DNA of 64,000 bases from positions 3,100,001-3,164,000 of the forward strand of contig NZ_PDIZ01000001.1 in the NCBI RefSeq assembly GCF_002563635.1. Direction: 5' to 3'. The notes under the pieces were generated by a model. That model was given only the letters and a program-made list of their open reading frames with translations, searched no databases and had not been told where the DNA came from. The DNA is from Bacillus sp. es.036 (lineage in GTDB: Bacteria; Bacillota; Bacilli; Bacillales; Guptibacillaceae). This document shows positions 42,581 through 50,604 of this stretch, one piece after another. A program made the translations under genes and the position numbers. Positions within the stretch are counted from its first letter, which is position 1, and every line of letters starts with the position of its first letter.

Positions 42581-42799
42581 ATGGCAACAGCATCTCTCAT
42601 GGATACGCAGCTTCGCCTTGTTCTTGAAGTAGGCGTTGATGAAAACGGCAAGTCAATCTTTCGTAGTAAGAACTTCAACAACGTGAAAACATCCGCTACG
42701 CCTGATGCGCTCTTCGCGATCGCATTAGCGCTAGCGCCGCTTCAACAGCACAACTTATTTGCAGTCGAACGCAATGACTCATCGGATCTTCAGGCATAG
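42581..42799 (+). CDS. DUF1659 domain-containing protein
   Basis: 72 residues, matching the short DUF1659 family of Bacillaceae (MDTQLRLVLEVGVDENGKSIFRSKNFNNVKTSATPD pattern, with a C-terminal hydrophobic helix). ATG 42581 follows GAAAGGAGG. It is paired with a DUF2922 gene 45 bases downstream; the two families commonly occur together. Function is unknown. Confidence 0.88.
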   Translation: MATASLMDTQLRLVLEVGVDENGKSIFRSKNFNNVKTSATPDALFAIALALAPLQQHNLFAVERNDSSDLQA

Positions 42800-42844
42800 G
42801 CAAAAAAAGAGCAGTTCCATTACTAAGAAAGGAGGTACCCCACT

Positions 42845-43063
42845 ATGGCGAAAACACTTGAACTTCAATTCAATACTCGTGACAACAAACCATTTTCCAT
42901 CACACTGGCTGATCCAGTTGAACCCGTCAATCCAGTAACCATTGCCGCAGCAATGGATGCGATCATCATGCAAAACTGCTTCACAACAAGCGGCGGTGAT
43001 GTTGTGGCTAAGAAAGGCGCGCGCATCATTGAACGAAACGAAAACGACATTATCATTGGCTAA
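42845..43063 (+). CDS. DUF2922 domain-containing protein
   Basis: 72 residues of the DUF2922 family: AKTLELQFNTRDNKPFSITL at the N-terminus, VTIAAAMDAII in the middle and a C-terminal KKGARIIERNENDIIIG. ATG 42845 follows AAAGGAGG. It is co-transcribed with the DUF1659 gene and closed by the hairpin at 43072. Function is unknown. Confidence 0.88.
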   Translation: MAKTLELQFNTRDNKPFSITLADPVEPVNPVTIAAAMDAIIMQNCFTTSGGDVVAKKGARIIERNENDIIIG

Positions 43064-43071
43064 TTGATACT

Positions 43072-43095
43072 GAGGAAGGGCAATTGTCCTTCCTC
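43072..43095 (+). terminator. Terminator of the DUF1659-DUF2922 operon
   Basis: GAGGAAGG-G-CAATTG-T-CCTTCCTC, an 8-bp stem extended by a G-T pair and a palindromic CAATTG, followed by TTTC. Confidence 0.8.
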
Positions 43096-43121
43096 TTTCG
43101 TCCGTGCAAAAAAGGAAGAGA

Positions 43122-43391
43122 TCAGCTGGCCCCCTCATTCTTAGTACGCTCTTTCACAATAATTTTTAGTTCTTCCATTTCATCTAATTGCAGTTCTTGA
43201 TAAGTCATGATTTGAGACAGTCCAAGGAGGATGACTTCAAAGAAAAAACTAGTCATGATCATAACAAAACCATTAGACCAGGATAAAGAAATATTCCAAA
43301 CAATGATGCCGGCGATCGTTCCAAAGATAAGGATGAACCAGCCTACCAGGAAAGCAGCAACTTTAATCCCACTGTCTCGTTTTATTTTCAT
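43122..43391 (-). CDS. Small two-helix membrane protein, hypothetical
   Basis: 89 residues with two membrane helices (residues 9-30 and 38-62) and a charged C-terminal cytoplasmic tail (LDEMEELKIIVKERTKN). ATG 43391 follows GTGAGGGGGG. No family is recognised. The gene is alone and convergent with the DUF2922 gene. Confidence 0.7.
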   Translation of the reverse strand: MKIKRDSGIKVAAFLVGWFILIFGTIAGIIVWNISLSWSNGFVMIMTSFFFEVILLGLSQIMTYQELQLDEMEELKIIVKERTKNEGAS

Positions 43392-43472
43392 ATGCCCCCC
43401 TCACTCTCTATTAACATTAACATAATATGGAAATAACTACACTACTAAAGGGCGCTTTTATCATTTATAAAA

Positions 43473-43501
43473 AGCATCACTAGAAATTCCCCAGTGATGC
43501 T
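43473..43501 (-). terminator. Terminator after the pRiA4b ORF-3 gene
   Basis: AGCATCACT / AGTGATGCT 9-bp stem; on the minus strand it is followed by TTTTTATAAA. Confidence 0.8.
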
Positions 43502-43553
43502 CTAAACAGTGTGTTAATTAAATACCTACGGACATTGTTCTTGCTCTAATGAT

Positions 43554-44627
43554 TTATTTCTTCAACCAAAAATTAACTTCATCCCGATCAAACGGCTCAT
43601 ACCCTTGGGCGGCACCCCAGCTCACCATATGCTCATAGTCAGAATGAATAGGATCACGAATAATATGGAGAAATTCCTCAAAGCCGCCTTCTCCACCAAC
43701 ATCTTCTGGAGGGGCACTACCTTCTCCATCAAGACAGACTGGAACATTCGAATGAGCGGTTTCAATAATTTTTTCAACCTCAATCCTATGCACCCAGTAA
43801 TCGCCATAGTCATACGTATACACCATTTGCGAAGGCAAGTAATCCGAAAGTTTCTTCCCTGACTCTAGAACCATTGTTGTCTCTCCTTGAAATTCAAAGG
43901 CATGGGTACTGCTGACTAAGTTCACGAGTGGCAGCTCATTTTCAGTCGAGTAAATCATAAAATCATGAAGATGGCTATCCATCCATCCGAATGCAGCTTG
44001 TAGGATGCGATGAAAGTGGGAGAAAGTCGTATTCGTCGGAATCCTTAACCTTCGCCAAATCGTATAATCCCTAAGTTCGAGTGTTACTTTTAATTCAACG
44101 GCCTCCGTATTAAAAATCGGGGCTCCAGAAAGTTTCTCTAGATCCTTATATAATTCCTCATTTGGATGAATGTAGCTATTTTTTCCGTCGCCATACATCA
44201 TACTACTAACCCACTGACTCAACTCCTCTTGAAACAGCGAGTCAGGATCAATCATATCTTCACCAAATTCAACATTTTCACAAGCTTTGTTTAAACGGGC
44301 AACCGTTGTCGGATTTTTTGTTTTTGCATAAGAGGTCTTTCCTGCGTTCTGAATCAATTGATCAATGATCTCCTGCTTAATCCCTTCTGCTTCAAACGCT
44401 CGTTCCATTCCTTCTAGCAGCAGTTCGTCCAACTTCTTCAGATCTTTTGCTTTAACACCGTATAGCACAATCGCATAGCGGTTTTGGTCATTCGTAAAAA
44501 CCACAACCTTCTTACGACCAAGTTTAATCAAGTTAGCATGCCAGGAATGTAGCGGATCTTCATCCACCTCCGTCACAACATCAACCTTTAATTCTTGCAA
44601 TAATTTCTTAGTGCATTGAATTAACAT
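43554..44627 (-). CDS. Plasmid pRiA4b ORF-3 family protein
   Basis: About 357 residues. The C-terminal ~180 residues match the pRiA4b ORF-3 family: VTLELRDYTIWRRLRIPTNTTFSHFHRILQAAFGWMDSHLHDF, YTYDYGDYWVHRIEVEKI, and PPEDVGGEGGFEEFL. The N-terminal ~160 residues form a separate domain (MLIQCTKKLLQELKV, TNDQNRYAIVLYGVKAKDLKKL) that resembles DUF6933. Start ATG 44627 is chosen for AAAGGAGC upstream; the ribosome binding site lies directly beside dispersed element copy 10. Molecular function is unknown. Confidence 0.88.
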   Translation of the reverse strand: MLIQCTKKLLQELKVDVVTEVDEDPLHSWHANLIKLGRKKVVVFTNDQNRYAIVLYGVKAKDLKKLDELLLEGMERAFEAEGIKQEIIDQLIQNAGKTSYAKTKNPTTVARLNKACENVEFGEDMIDPDSLFQEELSQWVSSMMYGDGKNSYIHPNEELYKDLEKLSGAPIFNTEAVELKVTLELRDYTIWRRLRIPTNTTFSHFHRILQAAFGWMDSHLHDFMIYSTENELPLVNLVSSTHAFEFQGETTMVLESGKKLSDYLPSQMVYTYDYGDYWVHRIEVEKIIETAHSNVPVCLDGEGSAPPEDVGGEGGFEEFLHIIRDPIHSDYEHMVSWGAAQGYEPFDRDEVNFWLKK

Positions 44628-44640
44628 AGTTAGCTCCTTT

Positions 44641-44697
44641 ATCGACAAATACTTACAAATCCCGGGTGGTGACAGGCACCTTTAAAGGCTTTAAAGG
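44641..44697 (+). repeat. Dispersed element, copy 10, invading a coding sequence
   Basis: ATCGACAAAT at 44641, core GGTGACAGGCACC at 44668-44680, then a perfect 9-bp tandem CTTTAAAGG at 44680-44688 and 44689-44697. Most of the element is inside the 3' end of the histidine kinase gene (stop at 44653-44655) and supplies its last codons. Confidence 0.88.
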
Positions 44698-46815
44698 CAA
44701 CAACACACTAACAGTTGTTCCCACTCCTAGTTCACTATCGAACTCAATCCGTCCACCGTGCTCGTGAACGATTTTATAGCAAACCACTAATCCTAATCCT
44801 GTGCCAGCTTCCTTATTCGAGAAGAAGGGATCACCTAGATGTTTTAGACGTTCTTTCGAAATGCCTACACCCTGATCGGAGATAGCTATCCGAAATGTCT
44901 CGCCTTCTTGACTCGTTTGAATCGTTAACTCTCCTCCATCAGGCATCGATTCAATTCCATTTTTAATCAGATTAATTAAGACCTGTTTGATTTGATTCAC
45001 TTCACACTCCACAAGATCAAGTGCTTCTTGAAGGTCTTTCTTAATACATACATTGTTTATACGCGCTTGCGAGTTCATAATCGATAACGTATCACAAATA
45101 AGTGTTGTGACATTTGCCTGCTGATAGGTGACAGCTTGAGGCTTTGCAAGGGATAAAAACTCTGAAATGATGTTCTCGATTCGATTCATCTCAGACAGCA
45201 TCAACTCGTGAATCTTCCCATCAATTTTCCCTTTGTATAGTTGAATAAATCCTTTCACTGCCGTTAATGGATTCCGAACCTCATGGGCCACTGCGGCTGC
45301 GAGTTGTCCAATAACCGAAAGCTTTTCGGAACGAATCAACAACTCTTCTGTTCGTTTTCGATCACCGATATACCGCGTAAACGCTGAGATCGCGAGTACA
45401 TTTCCCTCCTGATCTCTAAGCGGAGAGTACGTTACGCTAACCTCCAATAACCTGCCATCTTTATGCTTTCGAACGGCTTCATAACCAATGATCTCTTTGC
45501 CACTTGTCACCGTATCACAAATAGACTTTGCTTCATCGCGATTTCCATCAGGATAGAGCTCAATCATTTGACGGGGCATTTCCTCTTCAGAATACCCATA
45601 AAGTCGTTGAAATGCCAAATTCGTTTTTAACACTTCTCCATTTAAGGTAATTACAGAAATTCCGTCTGCACTATTTGAAAAAATTGACTCCAAAAGCTCT
45701 TTCGTTTCAATTAAATCTTCTTCTACCTTCTTCCGATGTGTGCTATCCCGACCAATCGAAATCAGATAACCTCGTTCTCCTTCGCCTAAAGGACCGGTTG
45801 CTTTGACAATATCAAACGTTCGTTCTTCTCCATTATGTAAAAGCTGATGTTCGAATTGAATATTAGATGCATTGTCCTTTGTCAGCTCAGAAGGAAACGC
45901 CTCTTTTAAAAGGGGAATCGCATCCCACTTCGCACTCCCAATTTCAGCAAACGTTTTGCCTACTACATCCTGTCCTTCTAAGTTAAAAAGTTTCTTCGCA
46001 TATTGGTTCATCTCTAGTATCTGGCCATCATGATCTTGATAAACAACAAATTCCGGCATAGAGTTGATGAGAGAACGAAGAAGTTCTTCTTGTTTAAACG
46101 CTTCTTGCTGTGCCGATTTGTAAGCAGTAATATCTTTTAAAATGTTATAGGCACCGATGTACGACTGATGAATTTTAATTGGAATCGTTTTAACTTCGAT
46201 ATAGATTAGATCCCCATTTTTATGAGTAATGCTTGTTTCATAGACTTGTGCTTTTCCTCGTAATGCTTTGTTCGTATAATATTTTATTCTTTTTAATTCT
46301 TGAAATGAAATATTCTGTTCATATGTATGGATGATTTCACATCTTTCATAACCAATCATAAATTGAAGAGATTGATTAATATCGGTAATATGTCCATCCT
46401 GGTCAACAAAAATAATACCGTCCGGGTTTTCAGCAATTAGAAAATCATGTTTAAAGTGTAGTTCACTCAACTCTTGCTTCATATTTTCTTCATGATTCGA
46501 GGTTAATGTTTTGATACAAACGAAAAGCATAAGATTTTCTTCCAAATAGGAAATTTCAATAAGATGCGCTTCCTCGTCCAAAACCGAAGTGAAGGTGACT
46601 TCGACCGAGTTTTCTATTGAAGAACAATTGAGTTCATTCATAAATTGTCGAGCAGAATGTTCAATCATCCATATCTGATCAATACGATAACTTTCTTTAT
46701 CATCATGTTTCGGAAGAATCTTTTTCCCTTCTTCGTTACAGTAAATCACAGCGCCCTCTAAATCTACTACGAATAACGGGAGGGGAATTCTACCATAATA
46801 TTTTTCATAACTCAC
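44653..46815 (-). CDS. Multi-PAS sensor histidine kinase
   Basis: About 720 residues without membrane segments, so cytosolic. Four PAS-like domains occupy roughly residues 1-500 (for example IFVDQDGHITDINQSLQFMIGYE and ISVITLNGEVLKTNLAFQRLYGYSEEE). They are followed by a HisKA domain with phospho-acceptor His near 511 in VAHEVRNPLTAVKGF and an ATPase domain (INLIKNGIESMPDGG, ISDQGVGISKE, GTGLGLVVCYKIV). The architecture resembles Bacillus KinA/KinE-type phosphorelay kinases; no response regulator is adjacent. GTG 46815 is preferred, 11 bases after GGAGG. The normal end LLPLKPLK is extended by VPVTTRDL, read from the dispersed repeat. Confidence 0.9.
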   Translation of the reverse strand: MSYEKYYGRIPLPLFVVDLEGAVIYCNEEGKKILPKHDDKESYRIDQIWMIEHSARQFMNELNCSSIENSVEVTFTSVLDEEAHLIEISYLEENLMLFVCIKTLTSNHEENMKQELSELHFKHDFLIAENPDGIIFVDQDGHITDINQSLQFMIGYERCEIIHTYEQNISFQELKRIKYYTNKALRGKAQVYETSITHKNGDLIYIEVKTIPIKIHQSYIGAYNILKDITAYKSAQQEAFKQEELLRSLINSMPEFVVYQDHDGQILEMNQYAKKLFNLEGQDVVGKTFAEIGSAKWDAIPLLKEAFPSELTKDNASNIQFEHQLLHNGEERTFDIVKATGPLGEGERGYLISIGRDSTHRKKVEEDLIETKELLESIFSNSADGISVITLNGEVLKTNLAFQRLYGYSEEEMPRQMIELYPDGNRDEAKSICDTVTSGKEIIGYEAVRKHKDGRLLEVSVTYSPLRDQEGNVLAISAFTRYIGDRKRTEELLIRSEKLSVIGQLAAAVAHEVRNPLTAVKGFIQLYKGKIDGKIHELMLSEMNRIENIISEFLSLAKPQAVTYQQANVTTLICDTLSIMNSQARINNVCIKKDLQEALDLVECEVNQIKQVLINLIKNGIESMPDGGELTIQTSQEGETFRIAISDQGVGISKERLKHLGDPFFSNKEAGTGLGLVVCYKIVHEHGGRIEFDSELGVGTTVSVLLPLKPLKVPVTTRDL

Positions 46816-46898
46816 AGCGCCCACACCCTCCAAAATTTGGATTTCATTCCTTTTATTATCTCATATTTTATAATTGATGTAAGGCTTCACAAAAGAAA

Positions 46899-46922
46899 TA
46901 AACCGCTGACTAAAGCGGTTTA
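46899..46922 (-). terminator. Terminator of the ECF sigma operon
   Basis: TAAACCGCT / AGCGGTTTA perfect 9-bp stem; on the minus strand it is followed by TTTCTTTTG. Confidence 0.78.
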
Positions 46923-46977
46923 CTTTTTCCTTCTATTAACTTAGAGATAGCGGGCACTCTGCCTACATACGAAGCGA

Positions 46978-46997
46978 TTAATCAAACGTTTGTTTAA
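46978..46997. repeat. Dispersed 20-bp palindrome, copy c
   Basis: TTAATCAAACGTTTGTTTAA, eight bases beyond the stop of the small gene at 47005; identical to copies a and d. Confidence 0.75.
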
Positions 46998-47004
46998 CGT
47001 CAAC

Positions 47005-47199
47005 TTAACGGTCTGTATCAGAAACTCGCTTAACCTCTTTAAGCAATGGCTCATAGAGATCCGAACCTTTTTTCACGTAATGAAGTTCCTTCACTCCTGG
47101 AACTTTCAAGTGAATGGCACCGCTTTGTTTGTTATACCACAATCGTAATCCATCTAAAAAAACGGACTTCTCTGTTTCGGCAACTTCTAATTTCATCAT
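47005..47199 (-). CDS. Small hypothetical protein at the end of the ECF operon
   Basis: 64 residues, soluble, with mixed beta-strand character (VFLDGLRLWYNKQSGAIHLKVPGVKEL) and a charged C-terminus. ATG 47199 follows AAAGGA with a 10-base spacing. It lies 26 bases downstream of the second DUF6241-type gene on the same strand, so is likely co-transcribed. No family is recognised. Confidence 0.6.
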   Translation of the reverse strand: MMKLEVAETEKSVFLDGLRLWYNKQSGAIHLKVPGVKELHYVKKGSDLYEPLLKEVKRVSDTDR

Positions 47200-47225
47200 T
47201 ATTCGCTCAATCCTTTCATACGCTT

Positions 47226-47762
47226 TTAGTAGTGCTCCTCAACAAATGCCTGCTCTTCATCTGCAGACAATAACCGACTCGCCTTTCCAATTGATCCGTT
47301 TTTCAAGCTCCAGAGCTCGTTATGAACGTAAACTGCGTTTTCAAAATTTCCGTTTTTCCATTTCATTAACGCTTGCTCATATAAATCGTAATGTTCATAC
47401 TCTCCCGTACCTTCGACTTGATCCAGAATGGCAAGCATGTCGGCAATACGCGCATCGGTCATTTCAACGAGCGTCCATTTCTCTTCTGCATAAACTTTTT
47501 GATGCGTCATTCCGTGAAGCGTGTTCATAAAATGTTTCTCACTCGGAATATCCTCATTCGCTGTGGAATTTGACCCCTCATCAATATAGCGTTCCTGATC
47601 AATTCCCTCTGCCGCCTCATCTGAGCCCTCATCGGACGCTTCACTTACGTCTTTTTCTTCTAGTAAACTCGTATTCATATCTGAGATAAACCAATAGCCA
47701 AGCCCAAGAGTTAAAAGGACAATGGATAGGATTGAAATGAGTATTGTTTTAATAGATGGCAT
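47226..47762 (-). CDS. Membrane-anchored protein with DUF6241-like domain
   Basis: 178 residues: a membrane anchor at residues 5-27, an acidic linker (residues 36-70) and an extracellular C-terminal domain of about 100 residues beginning FMNTLHGMTHQKVYAEEKW and ending LLSADEEQAFVEEHY. The same domain forms the C-terminus of the neighbouring anti-sigma protein, with shared HGMTHQKV, AEEKW, YEHYD, KWKNGNFENAV. It lacks the cytoplasmic N-terminal part, so it cannot bind sigma itself; it may share or compete for the signal. ATG 47762 is used. It is 39 bases after the anti-sigma gene. Confidence 0.8.
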   Translation of the reverse strand: MPSIKTILISILSIVLLTLGLGYWFISDMNTSLLEEKDVSEASDEGSDEAAEGIDQERYIDEGSNSTANEDIPSEKHFMNTLHGMTHQKVYAEEKWTLVEMTDARIADMLAILDQVEGTGEYEHYDLYEQALMKWKNGNFENAVYVHNELWSLKNGSIGKASRLLSADEEQAFVEEHY

Positions 47763-47801
47763 GTTTTGGACAGCTCCTTATATTTTTAATTAATGTGATA
47801 T

Positions 47802-48491
47802 TTACTTATAATACTGTGATATAAATTCTTGTTCCTCTTCATCAGTCAACAACCTTGTTGCTTTTCCAGTTGATCCGCCACTCCATCTCCAGATTTTGTT
47901 GTGTACATCTACAGCGTTTTCGAAATTTCCTTTCTTCCATTGAATTAGTGTCTCGTAATAGAAATCATAATGTTCATAAGTTTGCTGATCCTTGATTTTT
48001 TCTAAAGTATTCAACAAATTGGAGATGTTCTTATCATTCATTTCATAAAGGCTCCACTTTTCTTCAGCCTGTACTTTTTGATGGGTCATCCCGTGAATAT
48101 AATTCATGAACTGCAATTCTGTTGGAATTGACTCAGGATTGTGAGTTGGTTCTTTTTCTGATGGAAACAACGGCAACCGTTCTCCGTCAAGTGTTTCACT
48201 TTTTTCAGGATCAATAACTTCACTCATTCCAGTCTTCTTTTCGTTGCTTCCCTTAACACTAATATTGCTTTTCATGACATAATTTGAATACCCATAGGCA
48301 GAGAAGAGAACAAGCAGAATAAAGCAAGAGACGATAGATAGGACTGGTACCAGTCGATTTGTCTTTTTCTTAGTTTCACTATTTTTAATTACCTTATAAT
48401 AAATCCGCTCCTTCTCCTCCTCACTCACCTCACCCTTCTTCAAAACCGTCTCATTCATATCCTTACGAAGATTTTTCAGCTTGTCCTCCAT
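47802..48491 (-). CDS. Putative membrane anti-sigma factor with DUF6241-like sensor domain
   Basis: 229 residues. A cytoplasmic charged N-terminus (1-45, MEDKLKNLRKDMNETVLKKG with EEKERIYYKVIKN) could bind sigma. One transmembrane helix (46-70) and an exposed acidic linker lead to the C-terminal domain (125-229) shared with the next gene. The ATG at 48491 directly follows the stop of the ECF sigma gene (TAG-ATG), so the two are translationally coupled, the usual arrangement for an ECF sigma and its anti-sigma. No zinc-binding ZAS motif is visible, so inhibition would use a different fold. Function is inferred from position and topology. Confidence 0.75.
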   Translation of the reverse strand: MEDKLKNLRKDMNETVLKKGEVSEEEKERIYYKVIKNSETKKKTNRLVPVLSIVSCFILLVLFSAYGYSNYVMKSNISVKGSNEKKTGMSEVIDPEKSETLDGERLPLFPSEKEPTHNPESIPTELQFMNYIHGMTHQKVQAEEKWSLYEMNDKNISNLLNTLEKIKDQQTYEHYDFYYETLIQWKKGNFENAVDVHNKIWRWSGGSTGKATRLLTDEEEQEFISQYYK

Positions 48492-49019
48492 CTACTCAAC
48501 CTCCTTATAAAGCTCACGAAGTTGCAATTTAGCACGCCTTAATCTCGTTTTGATCGTCTCTGTTTTAATCCCTGTTAGCTCTTCTATTTCTTGAAGACTT
48601 AAATCTTCATAATAAAATAAAATGATCACTTCTCGATATTTTACTGATAGCGAAAGCACCTTCTGGGAAATCTCTTGCCCTTCGCTTTTTTGCACGAGAA
48701 TCTCATCAAGTCCAGTGCCTACCTTCAAATTTTCGTCCCCGCGAAAAGGAATCATCGACCTGAACCACTTACTCTTCAAATAATCTTTGCACCGATTGAC
48801 GGTAATTTTAAATAACCAAGTTTTATAACTGCTGTCTCCCCTAAAACGGTCGATGTTTTTAAAACAAGAAATAAATACTTCCTGGGTAATGTCATCAGCC
48901 ACCGTCCAATTTTTCACATATGTAAAAGCAAGGCGCTTGATCGGCTCTGCAAAATCATCGATCAACTCCCTGATTAATTCATTTCTTTCAAACTCATTCT
49001 CTCTAATTTTCTCCCCCAA
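48492..49019 (-). CDS. ECF-type RNA polymerase sigma factor
   Basis: About 175 residues. Region 2 is clear (FAEPIKRLAFTYVKNWTVADDITQEVFISCFKNIDRFRGDSSYKTWLFKITVNRCKDYL), followed by region 4 (LPVKYREVIILFYYEDLSLQEIEELTGIKTETIKTRLRRAKLQL-like). The start is TTG 49019 with GGGGGG six bases upstream. A frame upstream to 49067 exists but runs through the candidate promoter -10 region. The upstream promoter has ECF character, pointing to autoregulation. The operon continues with the anti-sigma, a second sensor-domain protein and a small gene. Confidence 0.92.
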   Translation of the reverse strand: MGEKIRENEFERNELIRELIDDFAEPIKRLAFTYVKNWTVADDITQEVFISCFKNIDRFRGDSSYKTWLFKITVNRCKDYLKSKWFRSMIPFRGDENLKVGTGLDEILVQKSEGQEISQKVLSLSVKYREVIILFYYEDLSLQEIEELTGIKTETIKTRLRRAKLQLRELYKEVE

Positions 49020-49050
49020 CGAGCTCCCCCCTGGATTTCCCTGTATGATA

Positions 49051-49077
49051 GACGACCTACTTCCCACAATCGGTTCA
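49051..49077 (-). promoter_or_regulatory. Candidate autoregulated ECF promoter
   Basis: On the minus strand TGAACC (49077-49072) is followed after 15 bases by GTCGTC (49056-49051). An AAC-containing -35 and a CGTC-type -10 at this spacing are the standard ECF sigma promoter layout. The predicted start near 49043 gives a leader of about 24 bases to the TTG at 49019, and would exclude the longer start at 49067. Confidence 0.6.
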
Positions 49078-49153
49078 AAAAGTTTATTTTATAATGGATA
49101 ACAACCAAATTTACCGTAAAATGGTTTAGCTTCAAAACTATAACACAAAAAAG

Positions 49154-49185
49154 AATCACAGAAAGCACGAGCGCTTTTTGTGATT
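49154..49185 (-). terminator. Terminator between SleL-like gene and ECF operon
   Basis: AATCACA(G)AAAGC ... GC(G)CTTTTTGTGATT stem flanked by A and T runs on both sides, so it works in either direction. Confidence 0.72.
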
Positions 49186-49213
49186 TTTCGCGTGTGATCA
49201 TACTTATAGGATA

Positions 49214-49233
49214 TTAATCAAACGTTTGTTTAA
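49214..49233. repeat. Dispersed 20-bp palindrome, copy d
   Basis: TTAATCAAACGTTTGTTTAA, covering the stop codon of the LysM-GH18 gene at 49230-49232. Outside the palindrome AGG/CCT bases also pair. Confidence 0.75.
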
Positions 49234-50498
49234 CCTTTCAAAACCTGCATGTTCTTCTCCACATACGCCCAGTTCTGCGGAAACGGAAACCGCAATCGCC
49301 AATAAGTAGCCCCCAGCAAATCATAGGCTTGCATTTGTTTGTATTTCTCCTTGATGCTTTGAATGTCTTCAAACCACACCACGTGTTCCTTACCGCTCAA
49401 GTTATAGCTGTAAGTTGGCGCTTGGGCTATCTCGTTGTATTGAATAGGAAGCCACCCGTTAATCGCACGATTTTGCGCATTTTGCACCGAAATCATTTCA
49501 GCTGGCTTCTCCTGCGCTGGCAGTGACCAATCATAGCCGTAAAGACTCATTGCCATCATTACTTTGCGATGGTTTATCTGACTCGTCGCATACATTAACA
49601 TCTCTTCCACCCACCAGACGGGGGCAATCGGATCCGGTGGACCAATCGCATAGCCATAGTCAATCGTCATCACCGAAACGATGTCCACGATCTCACCTAC
49701 GGCTCGATAATCTAGAAAGCCAACCAGTCGATTTGTTGGCAAATCGCTGCTTTTCGCGTGCGCATTAAGTTGGAGCGTCAGATTGCCAAGCTCCTTCTTT
49801 AGCTCTTTTAAAAATGACGTAAAATCACTTCGCCTCTCTGGTGGCACAAATTCGAAATCAACGCTAACCCCTGCATATCCTTTTTCCTTTACTGTTCTTA
49901 CGAGATTTTGAACGAGCGTTGCTCTTCTTTCCTTATTTTGAAGCACACTATCAGCTAACTCAGCACTGAACATTTGAACGTCATAATTACTGATAACTAG
50001 TAGAGGCTTGATGTCCAGCGCTTTTGCTTGTTTTAAAATCGCGTCATCATTGATTGGAAGTAGCTCTCCTTCTTCCGTAAAAGAATACGTGAACACTGCT
50101 AAATAAGTAATCGAATCGCTCAGGTTGTTCAATGTTTCTACATAAGGAGAACCTTCAATCGCATCAAAAAAGACGAGCGTTTCCATCTGATATTTTTGCA
50201 TAGTTGGAATCCTAATTCTCGCGCCGACCAGGAGAGCCGTCGGATTCAACGCCGGGTTAGCTTCAACAATTGCTTGAACGGAAGTCTTATACTGTTGAGA
50301 GAGATTCCAAAACGTGTCGCCCTGTTTAAGCTGATAAAATCGTTCAGGTAGAGCCTGATCCGGGATATACAGGTTTAATCCTAGAACAAGTCGATCAGAC
50401 ACAAGTCCGTTCACCTTCTGTATTATTGAAATCGGCACACCATAGGCCAATGAAATACGCCAGAGATTATCCCCACTTACCACCGTATGAACCGCCAT
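49230..50498 (-). CDS. LysM + glycoside hydrolase 18 protein, SleL/YaaH-like spore cortex enzyme
   Basis: About 422 residues. Two N-terminal LysM domains (residues 1-47, HTVVSGDNLWRISLAYGVPISII; 53-98, FYQLKQGDTFWNLSQQYKTSVQAIV) bind peptidoglycan. The remainder is a GH18 TIM barrel with catalytic motif GVSVDFEFV (Asp-x-Glu pair), substrate loop MTIDYGYAIGPPDP and the final Trp region ATYWRLRFPFP. This layout is that of SleL/YaaH N-acetylglucosaminidases, which act on spore cortex fragments during germination. There is no signal peptide, as in other spore-coat located members. ATG 50498 follows GGAGGAG. Confidence 0.9.
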   Translation of the reverse strand: MAVHTVVSGDNLWRISLAYGVPISIIQKVNGLVSDRLVLGLNLYIPDQALPERFYQLKQGDTFWNLSQQYKTSVQAIVEANPALNPTALLVGARIRIPTMQKYQMETLVFFDAIEGSPYVETLNNLSDSITYLAVFTYSFTEEGELLPINDDAILKQAKALDIKPLLVISNYDVQMFSAELADSVLQNKERRATLVQNLVRTVKEKGYAGVSVDFEFVPPERRSDFTSFLKELKKELGNLTLQLNAHAKSSDLPTNRLVGFLDYRAVGEIVDIVSVMTIDYGYAIGPPDPIAPVWWVEEMLMYATSQINHRKVMMAMSLYGYDWSLPAQEKPAEMISVQNAQNRAINGWLPIQYNEIAQAPTYSYNLSGKEHVVWFEDIQSIKEKYKQMQAYDLLGATYWRLRFPFPQNWAYVEKNMQVLKG

Positions 50499-50604
50499 CG
50501 AATCTCCTCCCAAATATGCAGCAGGCTTTACTGTTAGTGTATTTGGGGATAGAGGTGTTCATGAATAAGCCAGAAACCTAATTGATTATAAACCCTATCA
50601 CCCC

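Noticed and set aside
49020-49067. Longer ECF sigma factor starting at 49067
   Set aside because: No ribosome binding site there, the added residues are atypical, and it would overlap the candidate promoter -10. TTG 49019 has a strong site.
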